Positions 32,076 to 39,475 of a stretch of DNA of 64,000 bases are shown one piece after another. Source of the DNA: Phocaeicola abscessus CCUG 55929. GTDB lineage: Bacteria; Bacteroidota; Bacteroidia; Bacteroidales; Bacteroidaceae. Both the position numbers and the translations under genes were made by a program. The notes beneath the pieces are model-generated. The model was not told the DNA's origin. It searched no databases and saw only the letters and a list, made by a program, of their open reading frames with translations. The stretch spans positions 1 through 64,000 of the forward strand of contig NZ_HE997182.1 in the NCBI RefSeq assembly GCF_000312445.1, given 5' to 3'. The stretch's first letter is position 1, and every line of letters begins with the position of its first letter.

Positions 32076-32148
32076 AGCGGAAGACGGGACTCAAACCCGC
32101 GACCCTCAGCTTGGAAGGCTAATGCTCTATCAACTGAGCTACTTCCGC
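32076..32148 (-). tRNA. tRNA-Gly (UCC)
   Basis: A 73-nt cloverleaf with acceptor GCGGAAG/CTTCCGC and anticodon loop CTTCCAA (anticodon UCC). It lies 9 nt from tRNA-Thr(GGU), equivalent to glyT. Confidence 0.97.
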
Positions 32149-32173
32149 AATGATAAAGACTGTTTTCAACCCG

Positions 32174-32256
32174 TGGGCAAAGATGGATTCGAACCACCGA
32201 AGGTATAAACCAGCAGATTTACAGTCTGCCCCATTTGGCCACTCTGGTATTTGCCC
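32174..32256 (-). tRNA. tRNA-Tyr (GUA)
   Basis: An 83-nt class II tRNA with acceptor GGGCAAA/TTTGCCC, anticodon GUA in AGACTGTAAATCT, a long variable arm and T-loop TTCGAAT. Equivalent to tyrU. Confidence 0.96.
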
Positions 32257-32280
32257 AATAAACTCACCTTTAACTCCGGA

Positions 32281-32354
32281 ATCTCATTGTGGGATTCGAA
32301 CCAACGCCCCCGAAATTACACGTCACATGCTTTGGCCTGCCGAGTTAAAGAGGC
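32281..32354 (-). pseudogene. Decayed tRNA-Thr (UGU)
   Basis: The 74 nt divide into tRNA arms of exactly standard length with U8, G18, G19, TTC at 54-56 and A58 in place and UGU at the anticodon. But base pairing is broken in every stem: 3 of 7 acceptor pairs, 2 of 4 D-stem pairs, 1 anticodon-stem pair plus 2 wobbles, and 1 T-stem pair. The invariant U33 is G. It occupies the thrU position of the conserved cluster. I read it as a pseudogene; a divergent functional tRNA is unlikely. Confidence 0.8.
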
Positions 32355-32404
32355 TTGTCCTAACTTTGCAACCGTTCTTTCCTCTTTAGAGAGTTAAGCG
32401 GCTG

Positions 32405-32434
32405 CAAAGTTAACCAAATATTTCTTATATCAAA
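32405..32434 (-). promoter_or_regulatory. Promoter of the tRNA-tuf-secE run
   Basis: The minus strand reads TTTG (32431-32434), 18 nt, TAACTTTG (32405-32412), an excellent match to the Bacteroidales consensus. It is between hpf and the tRNA cluster. The -7 box is also half of an inverted repeat with TAACTTTGCA at 32361-32370. Confidence 0.8.
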
Positions 32435-32450
32435 AACTTTTATGTTTTTT

Positions 32451-32750
32451 TTATTTGCCGCGAAGTTTTTCTTTTGCTTTGGTTAATTGTTTAAACAATG
32501 CTTCGAGACAGACATCGACGGATTCCTCGAAGGTATTGCTGACTTTTTCTGCAAAAAACTCGCCATTCAGTGCCAAGACTTTGATACTAGCTTCTTTGTT
32601 GTTGGCAGTCTCCGGCTTTACGACCTTTAATGACACTTCCACCTTATTTATATGATCACAATACTTTTCCAACTTAGCAGTTTTCTTTTGGATGAAATTC
32701 TGAAGTTTTTCAGATGCATCGAAATGAATAGCTTGAATTCTAACTTCCAT
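32451..32750 (-). CDS. hpf: Ribosome hibernation promoting factor (HPF/YfiA family)
   Basis: A small protein that binds the 30S decoding region and stores idle ribosomes. From the ATG at 32750 it is 99 aa, starting MEVRIQAIHFDASEKLQNFI, with a beta-alpha-beta fold and the basic segment KKTAKLEKYC; it is the short form without the C-terminal dimerisation domain. The start is fixed by a perfect AAGGAGGT Shine-Dalgarno site 4-5 nt upstream; a longer frame to 32789 would overlap xerC. It is the third gene of rpsU-xerC-hpf. Confidence 0.93.
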   Translation of the reverse strand: MEVRIQAIHFDASEKLQNFIQKKTAKLEKYCDHINKVEVSLKVVKPETANNKEASIKVLALNGEFFAEKVSNTFEESVDVCLEALFKQLTKAKEKLRGK

Positions 32751-32754
32751 AAAT

Positions 32755-32762
32755 ACCTCCTT
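32755..32762 (-). promoter_or_regulatory. Perfect Shine-Dalgarno site of hpf
   Basis: AAGGAGGT, complementary over 8 nt to the usual 16S anti-Shine-Dalgarno ACCUCCUU, lies just before the hpf ATG (4 nt spacer). It is the strongest such site seen in the window and decides the hpf start. Confidence 0.85.
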
Positions 32763-32763
32763 T

Positions 32764-33645
32764 TTATGCTCTTGGATGAGCTTGTTCATAAACTTTCTTT
32801 AATTCTTCAAAAGTCGTATGTGTATAGATTTCTGTCGTAGTTAAACTCCCATGGCCTAACAGTTCTTTCACGGCACCTAATGCAGCGTTATTATTCAGCA
32901 TATTGGTGGCAAAAGTATGCCTTAGCACATGGGGACTTCTCTTCTTCAACGTCACGACTTTCGAAAGGTTTCGTTTCACTAAATTATAGACCAGACCGGC
33001 ATAAAGCCGTTCTCCGTTTTTTCGAACAAAAAATGCTTCACAACGTTTCGCTACGGTTTTGTCCCTCGTTTCGAGATACGACAAAAGTTTTTCTTTCAAA
33101 GCTTCGCCGAAAGGAATGAATCGCTGCTTATCCCTCTTTCCCGTCACCTTAATTAATAAGGTAGAAAAATCGACATCCGCATCATTCAGTCCGATCAGTT
33201 CCGAACGCCTTATACCAGTGTCATAAAACATTTCGATAATCATTTTATCTCTGCAACCTTCAAAGTCCTCGTTGAAAGGGATATCGTCCAATAATCTATC
33301 CATCTCTTTCTCTCTTAAAAAGACGGGTAGCGCTTTCTTCTTCTTCGGCCCTACGACCTTTCTCGTAGGATCGCTTTCTATAATTCCCTTTCTCAACAAG
33401 AAACGATAAAACGAACGTAAGGAACTTAATTTTCGGTTAACAGAAGCAGACGTCATCTTCTCGTCCATCAGGAAGACGATCCAATTCCTGACAATATCGC
33501 CGTCTACAGTAATATCATCGATCCCCCTGCCAATACCTTTCAAATATATTTCAAATTGTTCCAAATCTATTCTGTAACTGTTGACAGTTAAGACAGAATA
33601 GTTCCGTTCCAATTTCAGATAATTCAAAAAGGATTCTCTCCACAT
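32764..33645 (-). CDS. xerC: XerC-like tyrosine recombinase
   Basis: A site-specific recombinase, probably resolving chromosome dimers at dif (293 aa from the ATG at 33645, MWRESFLNYLKLERNYS; an upstream TTG is less likely). The N-terminal SAM-like DNA-binding domain spans about 1-85. The catalytic domain shows Arg in DTGIRRSELIGL, Lys in VTGKRDKQR, HVLRH, His in LLGHGSL and the nucleophile Tyr in IYTHTT. No phage or transposon genes are near. The gene stands in the rpsU-xerC-hpf order common in Bacteroidota, which argues against an integrase of a mobile element. Confidence 0.88.
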   Translation of the reverse strand: MWRESFLNYLKLERNYSVLTVNSYRIDLEQFEIYLKGIGRGIDDITVDGDIVRNWIVFLMDEKMTSASVNRKLSSLRSFYRFLLRKGIIESDPTRKVVGPKKKKALPVFLREKEMDRLLDDIPFNEDFEGCRDKMIIEMFYDTGIRRSELIGLNDADVDFSTLLIKVTGKRDKQRFIPFGEALKEKLLSYLETRDKTVAKRCEAFFVRKNGERLYAGLVYNLVKRNLSKVVTLKKRSPHVLRHTFATNMLNNNAALGAVKELLGHGSLTTTEIYTHTTFEELKKVYEQAHPRA

Positions 33646-33718
33646 ACAAACGTTGCTCTTATTTCTCAGCAACGAATATATGAAAAAGAATTCGATAATT
33701 CAAAGAAAAAAGAGGAAT

Positions 33719-33910
33719 TTAATCCTCTTGTCGATGAAGTCCTTGAATGTAAATAGCATGCTCTCTCTCCAATCTCTTCAGAACGGAGGGTTTGTCGTAT
33801 TGTTGCCTCGCTCTCAATTCTTTGACAATTCCTGTTTTCTCAAATTTTCGCTTGAATTTTTTTAATGCTCTCTCAATGTTTTCGCCTTCTTTAACTGGTA
33901 CTACAATCAT
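33719..33910 (-). CDS. rpsU: Small ribosomal subunit protein bS21
   Basis: A 30S protein near the 3' end of 16S rRNA (63 aa). It starts MIVVPVKEGENIERALKKFK and has the basic core RKFEKTGIVKELRARQQY. In Flavobacterium bS21 helps hide the anti-Shine-Dalgarno sequence. Here the gene has no Shine-Dalgarno site of its own, while hpf two genes downstream has a perfect one. Confidence 0.96.
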   Translation of the reverse strand: MIVVPVKEGENIERALKKFKRKFEKTGIVKELRARQQYDKPSVLKRLEREHAIYIQGLHRQED

Positions 33911-33968
33911 GTTTTCAATAATTAATTTTATTTATTAGTAATCATATCATTTTCGGCAATTCGTGAGG

Positions 33969-33999
33969 CAAAATTACATATACTTTCTTTATTTACAAA
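33969..33999 (-). promoter_or_regulatory. Promoter of rpsU-xerC-hpf
   Basis: The minus strand reads TTTG (33996-33999), 19 nt, TAATTTTG (33969-33976), a full match to the Bacteroidales consensus, 59 nt before rpsU. Confidence 0.8.
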
Positions 34000-34017
34000 A
34001 CTTCCCGTAATTTTTTC

Positions 34018-34046
34018 ATTGAAATATCCGAGAAATCGTATCTTTG
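34018..34046 (+). promoter_or_regulatory. Promoter of the pepP-like gene
   Basis: ATTG (34018-34021), 17 nt, TATCTTTG (34039-34046), 28 nt before the start at 34075. It is divergent from the rpsU promoter. Confidence 0.7.
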
Positions 34047-34074
34047 TGTTCAAATCTACTTAATCGTCCAATTC

Positions 34075-35859
34075 ATGGAATCAGAGATAAGGAAAAGAAT
34101 AAGCGCCTTGCGCGAAGTCATGCGAAAAGAGGGGATAAGCGCATTCATCGTCCCCACTACCGACCCTCACAGCAGCGAGTATGTAGCCCCTCACTGGGAA
34201 GCCCGCAAGTGGTTAACCGGTTTTACCGGATCAGCCGGAACCGCCGTCATCACCCTCCATGCTGCCGGGCTCTGGACAGATTCGAGATACTTCCTGCAAG
34301 CTACCTCTCAATTGAGGGGCAGCAATATAACGCTCTTCAAAGAGAAAATTCCGGGGATACCGACTCCCGCCGAATGGTTGAGCAACGTGTTGAAGGCGGG
34401 AGATACGATCGGCCTTGACGGATGGGTCAATCAATGTTCATTAAAAGAAGAAATTGAACATGAGTGCAAAACGAAAGGCATTACTTTGAAAGTAATCCCC
34501 GACCCTTTCGATGCCATTTGGGAAAACCGGCCGGCAATTCCGACCGATCCGGTCGTTCTGCACGATCTTCGATACACGGGCCGGTCGACGCGAGAAAAAA
34601 TCGCTCAAATTCTGCAGGCTATCCATGAAAATCGTTGTGACAGCATCCTATTGTCAGCATTGGACGACATCGCCTGGACGCTAAATCTCCGCGGAAACGA
34701 CGTTCACTGCAATCCGGTGTTCATCAGTTACCTTTATATTTCCGATTCGAAGACCGTCCTATATATAAATAAGGTGAAACTCACTCCGGACGTTTTGGCC
34801 TACCTGACAACAAATGAGATTGAAATCAAGCCGTACGAGTCGGTAAAAGAGGATCTGAAAAACGCCGAAGGCATCTTGCAGATTGCCCCGAACCTGAACC
34901 TGGCGCTGACCTTAACAGCCGTGCATGCTTGTCGGGAAGTCGAGCGGATCACCCCTCCCACCGGGGTATTCAAAACCGTGAAGAATGCTGTTGAGATCGA
35001 AGGTTTCCACAACGCCATGCGAAAAGACGGGGTAGCCATGGTCAAATTCTTGATCTGGCTGGAAGAAGCTATGCAAAAAGGCCGCGAGACCGAATGTTCG
35101 GTAGACAGCACCTTGACCGCTTTCCGTGCGGAGCAAGCTGATTTCAAAGGGATCAGCTTCGATACTATCGCCGGCTACGGCGCTCACGGGGCGATCGTGC
35201 ACTACGAACCTACTGCGGAAACGGATATACCGCTTGAACCAAGAGGCTTCTTGTTGCTCGACAGCGGCGCTCAATACCTGGATGGCACGACCGACATTAC
35301 GCGGACTATCCCCTTAGGGCCCCTCACGGACGAGGAGAAGCGAGATTACACACTGGTTCTAAAAGGGCATCTGCAAATCCAAAATGCCGTATTCCCAGAA
35401 GGTACGTGCGGAACCCAGTTAGACTTCCTGGCCCGCCTCCCGATGTGCAAAGACGGTATCAACTACCTGCACGGCACAGGACACGGAGTGGGCGCGTACC
35501 TTTGCGTTCACGAAGGCCCCCACCAGTTGCGAATGAACTATATGCCAACCGTTCTTCAAGCCGGCATGACGCTGACGGACGAGCCCGGCATCTACAAACC
35601 CAATCGCCACGGAGTGCGTATCGAAAATACGTTGCTCATCGTGCCGGCGATGGAAACGGAATTCGGAAAATTCCTCCAATTCGAACCGCTCACCCTCTGC
35701 CCGATCAGTAAAGAGCCCATCCTCGTCGAAATGCTCACTGACGAAGAATTGACATGGCTGAACAATTACCATGCAATGGTTTACAAAAAATTATTTCTTT
35801 CGCTCGACGCTGAAGAACGGACCTGGCTGAAGGAAGCCACTTCACCTTTAACACGTTAA
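34075..35859 (+). CDS. pepP: Xaa-Pro aminopeptidase, M24B family
   Basis: Removes an N-terminal residue that precedes proline. The 594-aa product has two creatinase-like N-terminal domains (about 1-300) and a C-terminal pita-bread domain with the metal ligands visible: Asp in LLDSGAQY, Asp in GTTDITRT, His in HGTGHGVGAYL, Glu in TDEPGIYKP and Glu in RIENTLL. It is the long three-domain type resembling eukaryotic aminopeptidase P rather than the E. coli enzyme. No signal peptide is seen. The next gene starts 3 nt after its stop. Confidence 0.93.
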   Translation: MESEIRKRISALREVMRKEGISAFIVPTTDPHSSEYVAPHWEARKWLTGFTGSAGTAVITLHAAGLWTDSRYFLQATSQLRGSNITLFKEKIPGIPTPAEWLSNVLKAGDTIGLDGWVNQCSLKEEIEHECKTKGITLKVIPDPFDAIWENRPAIPTDPVVLHDLRYTGRSTREKIAQILQAIHENRCDSILLSALDDIAWTLNLRGNDVHCNPVFISYLYISDSKTVLYINKVKLTPDVLAYLTTNEIEIKPYESVKEDLKNAEGILQIAPNLNLALTLTAVHACREVERITPPTGVFKTVKNAVEIEGFHNAMRKDGVAMVKFLIWLEEAMQKGRETECSVDSTLTAFRAEQADFKGISFDTIAGYGAHGAIVHYEPTAETDIPLEPRGFLLLDSGAQYLDGTTDITRTIPLGPLTDEEKRDYTLVLKGHLQIQNAVFPEGTCGTQLDFLARLPMCKDGINYLHGTGHGVGAYLCVHEGPHQLRMNYMPTVLQAGMTLTDEPGIYKPNRHGVRIENTLLIVPAMETEFGKFLQFEPLTLCPISKEPILVEMLTDEELTWLNNYHAMVYKKLFLSLDAEERTWLKEATSPLTR

Positions 35860-35862
35860 AAG

Positions 35863-36399
35863 ATGGCAATCATACGAAAAGTAAGAGGCTTTGCGCCTAC
35901 GATGGGAAAAAATTGTTTTTTAGCTGAAAACGCAACGATTATCGGCGACGTGATGATGGGTGACGACTGCAGCATTTGGTACGGAGCCGTCCTGCGTGGC
36001 GACGTCAACCCCATTCGATTGGGCAACCGAGTCAATATTCAGGATGGGACTGTCTTGCACACCCTCTATCAACGGTCGATGGTCGAAATCGAAGATGATG
36101 TCTCCGTCGGGCACAATGTAACCGTTCATGGAGCCAAGGTGAAAAAAGGCGCCCTCATCGGAATGGGTTCCACCATCCTCGATTTCGCAGAAGTCGGCGA
36201 AGGAGCCATCGTCGGCGCAGGCTCGCTGGTATTGAGCAAAACAATGATCGAGCCGCACACCCTTTGGGCAGGAGTTCCCGCCAAATTTATCAAGAAGCTC
36301 CCTGAGGAGGAAATAGCCCGCATAAATGCCAAGACCACGCAGGGATACCTGATGTACAAGGAGTGGTTTAAAGAAGACGAAACGGAAAAACAAAGATAG
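35863..36399 (+). CDS. Gamma-carbonic anhydrase-like hexapeptide protein
   Basis: A left-handed beta-helix protein (178 aa) of the YrdA/PaaY group, which forms trimers. Hexapeptide repeats run from about 20 to 150. The three histidines that bind zinc in gamma-carbonic anhydrases are present at about 66, 84 and 89 (VLH, VGHN, VHG). Many relatives show little or no carbonic anhydrase activity, so the substrate is open. It is co-transcribed with the aminopeptidase. Confidence 0.88.
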   Translation: MAIIRKVRGFAPTMGKNCFLAENATIIGDVMMGDDCSIWYGAVLRGDVNPIRLGNRVNIQDGTVLHTLYQRSMVEIEDDVSVGHNVTVHGAKVKKGALIGMGSTILDFAEVGEGAIVGAGSLVLSKTMIEPHTLWAGVPAKFIKKLPEEEIARINAKTTQGYLMYKEWFKEDETEKQR

Positions 36400-36637
36400 C
36401 TCCAAAGAGGAAAAACAAACCGCGTATCGAGCCTCTAAAAGCAGTTTGTACCACACCATTTAAAAAGAAATTCCGACGGAAACTGACTACTGCCAAGAAC
36501 TCGAAAAAGAGCTTTCAACGAGAAAACACATCTATCCTAATATCATGGAATCAATGATTTCCGACCGAACAGGCGAAGTGCATCCTCTGTCGGCAAAATT
36601 CCGCCCCCCGGTTCAATCACGAGCTCGATCCACGGTC

Positions 36638-37864
36638 TCAGAACTCGATTTTTTTCAAGATTTTGTGCAACGCACCGGAGTGATCCCGGACATAGTCGCC
36701 AGCTGCCCTACCAGCTTTCTCGAGAAAATCCTTATCGATGAGGAGTCGATCCATCACTCGGCTAAAACTCGCCGTATCCTGTACCTCGAAGCCTCCCTCG
36801 ACCTCCAAGAGATGGCGTGCCTCACGGAACTTTCGATTATTCGGTCCGAAGACGACGGGAATGCCATAGACAGCAGCTTCCAAAACATTATGAATGCCTG
36901 CTCCAAAACCGCCTCCGACATAAGCGATCTCTCCATAGCGATAAATAGACGAAAGCAAACCGTAGCCGTCGATAATCAGACAATCCGCCTGTTTCATTTT
37001 CTCCTCACCCGCCTGCGTATACAACACATACGAGCGCTTCAGTTTCGATTCGATTTCCGCCAAACGTTCCTCATTCACTACGTGCGGAGCAATGATCAAT
37101 TTTATTTCCGGATGATTGTTGAAGTAGTCCACTAAGAGCTCCTCGTCCGGGGACCAGGAGCTTCCCGCCACGATGGTCGGCTTATCTTGCTTGAACAACT
37201 CGACAATGGGCAAGAGCTTGGCCGCCTTATAAATATCCAATACGCGATCGAAGCGCGTATCTCCGACAATAGTCGTATTCGTGATGCCTATACGGCTCAA
37301 TAAATCTTTTGAGAGCTGGTTTTGCACAAACAGATGCGTAAAACTCTTCAGCACATTCCGATAATCGCGACCATACCAGCGGAAGAAGATCTGGTTGGGG
37401 CGGAAGACGGAGGAAACGCTGTAAACGGGGATTTGTTTCTTATGCAAACGGTTCAGATAATTACGCCAGAATTCGTACTTGATAAAGAAAGCCATACGCG
37501 GACGTGCAGCTTCCACGAAACGATACGCATTGATCGGAGTATCGAGCGGGAGATAGCAAACTACATCCGCCCCTGAATAATCCTTCCTGACCTCGTAGCC
37601 GGAAGGCGAAAAAAAAGTTTGCAGGATCCGGTATTCCGGATGGTTTGCCCGAATCCATTCGATCAGAGGACGTCCCTGTTCGAACTCTCCCAACGAAGCG
37701 GCGTGGAACCAAATGTAATCGACCTTCGGATCGAGTTGTCGTTTTAAAATGCCGAATACTTGACGATGCCCCCTGACCATGTGTGCCGCCTTCGATTTCG
37801 GTCGGAAGAAAGCAGCCACCCTGACGCCCAATAGATAGATCGATATGGCAAGATTATAAAGCAT
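36638..37864 (-). CDS. waaA: 3-deoxy-D-manno-octulosonic acid transferase
   Basis: Adds Kdo to lipid A precursors on the inner membrane (GT30 family, 408 aa). The N-terminal hydrophobic stretch (LAISIYLLGVRVAAFF) is a membrane anchor. The N-terminal domain has WFHAASLGEFEQGRPLI and the donor-binding domain has AYVGGGFGAGIHNVLEAAVY and GPNNRKFREA. It follows gltX by 12 nt and is probably co-transcribed with it. The 238 nt beyond its 3' end hold nothing I recognise. Confidence 0.94.
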   Translation of the reverse strand: MLYNLAISIYLLGVRVAAFFRPKSKAAHMVRGHRQVFGILKRQLDPKVDYIWFHAASLGEFEQGRPLIEWIRANHPEYRILQTFFSPSGYEVRKDYSGADVVCYLPLDTPINAYRFVEAARPRMAFFIKYEFWRNYLNRLHKKQIPVYSVSSVFRPNQIFFRWYGRDYRNVLKSFTHLFVQNQLSKDLLSRIGITNTTIVGDTRFDRVLDIYKAAKLLPIVELFKQDKPTIVAGSSWSPDEELLVDYFNNHPEIKLIIAPHVVNEERLAEIESKLKRSYVLYTQAGEEKMKQADCLIIDGYGLLSSIYRYGEIAYVGGGFGAGIHNVLEAAVYGIPVVFGPNNRKFREARHLLEVEGGFEVQDTASFSRVMDRLLIDKDFLEKAGRAAGDYVRDHSGALHKILKKIEF

Positions 37865-37876
37865 TTCGCTTCGCGT

Positions 37877-39394
37877 TTATTTTAGCACCGCTATCGCCCG
37901 ACGCATACGCCTTAACGTTTCTTCTTTCCCTAAGAGAGCGGAGATATCGAACATATGAGGCCCTTTTCCCTCTCCCACCAAGGTCAGGCGGAACGCATTC
38001 ATGATAGCGCCCGTATTATATCTCTTGTCGGCTATCCACTGCATCACAGTGGTCTCCTGATTCTGCAACGAGAAATCGTGCAGTCCTTCCAGCAGATCGG
38101 CCAGCTCGATCATATATCGGGGAGAATCTTCTTTCCAATGCTTTGTCCGGGTCTTCTCATCGTATTCCGTCGGAGCGACGAAGAAAAATTTGCACGTATC
38201 CCACAAATCTTTTACGAAGCTAACGCGATCTTTCATCATGCCGACCACCGCCACCACTTTCTCGCGCGGCGCTTCCACACCGTGTTCCTGGAGGATCGGA
38301 ATAAACATATCGGCAATTTCTTCATCGTCTTTGCGCAGGATGTGCTCATGGTTGAACCATTTGGCCTTTTCATAGTCGAACCTGGCTCCCGACTTGCTGC
38401 AATGAGCTAAGTCGAACCATTCGATCAGCTCGTCCATGGAAAAGATTTCCCGATCGTTGCCCGGATTCCATCCCAACAGTGCCAAGAAGTTGATGAGGGC
38501 CTCGGGCAAGTAGCCCGATTCCCGATACCCCGACGAACTTTCTCCCGTGGCTGGATCACGCCATTCCAACGGAAAGACGGGAAATCCTAACCGATCACCG
38601 TCGCGCTTGCTCAGTTTGCCATTGCCTTCCGGCTTCAACAAGAGAGGAAGATGGGCGAAGCAAGGCATCGTATCTTCCCATCCGAAAGCTCGATAGAGCA
38701 AGACATGCAACGGTGCCGAAGGCAGCCATTCTTCTCCGCGAATCACGTGAGTCACTCCCATCAAGTGATCGTCCACAATATTGGCCAAATGGTAAGTGGG
38801 CAAGTCGTCAGCCGATTTGTACAGCACTTTATCGTCTAAGACTGAAGAACGGACGACCACGTCGCCGCGGATCAGATCCTCCACATGCACGTCGATGTTC
38901 GGCTCCACTTTAAACCGCACCACGTATTGTTTTCCTTCCGCCAGCCAAGCGTCGACTTCTTCTTTCGATAAGGTTAAAGCATTGCACATCTGCATGCGAG
39001 TAGTCGCATCATACTGGAAGTTCTTCATTTCTTTCCTTTTTGCATTCAGTTCCTCCGGTGTATCGAAAGCCACGTAGGCCGTTCCGTTATCCAATAACGC
39101 CTCGACGTATTTCCGATAGATCTCCCTGCGCTCCGACTGACGGTACGGCCCGTAGTTCCCGCCGAAACCAACTCCCTCGTCAAATCGAATGCCCAACCAC
39201 TCGAAAGATTCCAGAATGTACTCTTCGGCACCGAGGACAAAACGATTCGAATCGGTATCCTCGATTCTGAATATCAAATCGCCTTGATGCTGCTTAGCAA
39301 ACAAATAGTTATATAATGCGGTACGTACGCCGCCGATATGCAACGGTCCCGTCGGACTCGGGGCGAAACGAACTCTTACTTTTCTTTCATCCAT
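37877..39394 (-). CDS. gltX: Glutamate-tRNA ligase
   Basis: Charges tRNA-Glu. From the ATG at 39394 the product is 505 aa; an upstream in-frame TTG at 39406 is less likely. The class I motifs are clear: PTGPLHIGG (HIGH, about 14-22) and KLSKRDG (KMSKS) near residue 250, with the anticodon-binding domain after about 340. No second tRNA-modifying feature is seen. A -7 box TAATTTTG lies at 39420-39427. Confidence 0.96.
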   Translation of the reverse strand: MDERKVRVRFAPSPTGPLHIGGVRTALYNYLFAKQHQGDLIFRIEDTDSNRFVLGAEEYILESFEWLGIRFDEGVGFGGNYGPYRQSERREIYRKYVEALLDNGTAYVAFDTPEELNAKRKEMKNFQYDATTRMQMCNALTLSKEEVDAWLAEGKQYVVRFKVEPNIDVHVEDLIRGDVVVRSSVLDDKVLYKSADDLPTYHLANIVDDHLMGVTHVIRGEEWLPSAPLHVLLYRAFGWEDTMPCFAHLPLLLKPEGNGKLSKRDGDRLGFPVFPLEWRDPATGESSSGYRESGYLPEALINFLALLGWNPGNDREIFSMDELIEWFDLAHCSKSGARFDYEKAKWFNHEHILRKDDEEIADMFIPILQEHGVEAPREKVVAVVGMMKDRVSFVKDLWDTCKFFFVAPTEYDEKTRTKHWKEDSPRYMIELADLLEGLHDFSLQNQETTVMQWIADKRYNTGAIMNAFRLTLVGEGKGPHMFDISALLGKEETLRRMRRAIAVLK

Positions 39395-39419
39395 GATGAT
39401 CCACAATAAAAATACGGTG

Positions 39420-39427
39420 CAAAATTA
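39420..39427 (-). promoter_or_regulatory. Candidate -7 box for gltX-waaA
   Basis: TAATTTTG matches TAnnTTTG, 26 nt before the gltX start. No good -33 box is seen at the expected distance. Confidence 0.5.
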
Positions 39428-39475
39428 ATCTAAATTCCTGATTTTTTCGTATTTTGCAGGCAAATTTATATCATC

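Noticed and set aside
32764..33645. The tyrosine recombinase as the integrase of a mobile element
   Set aside because: It sits in the conserved rpsU-xerC-hpf order with no phage, conjugation or attachment-site signs nearby; a Xer protein is more likely.
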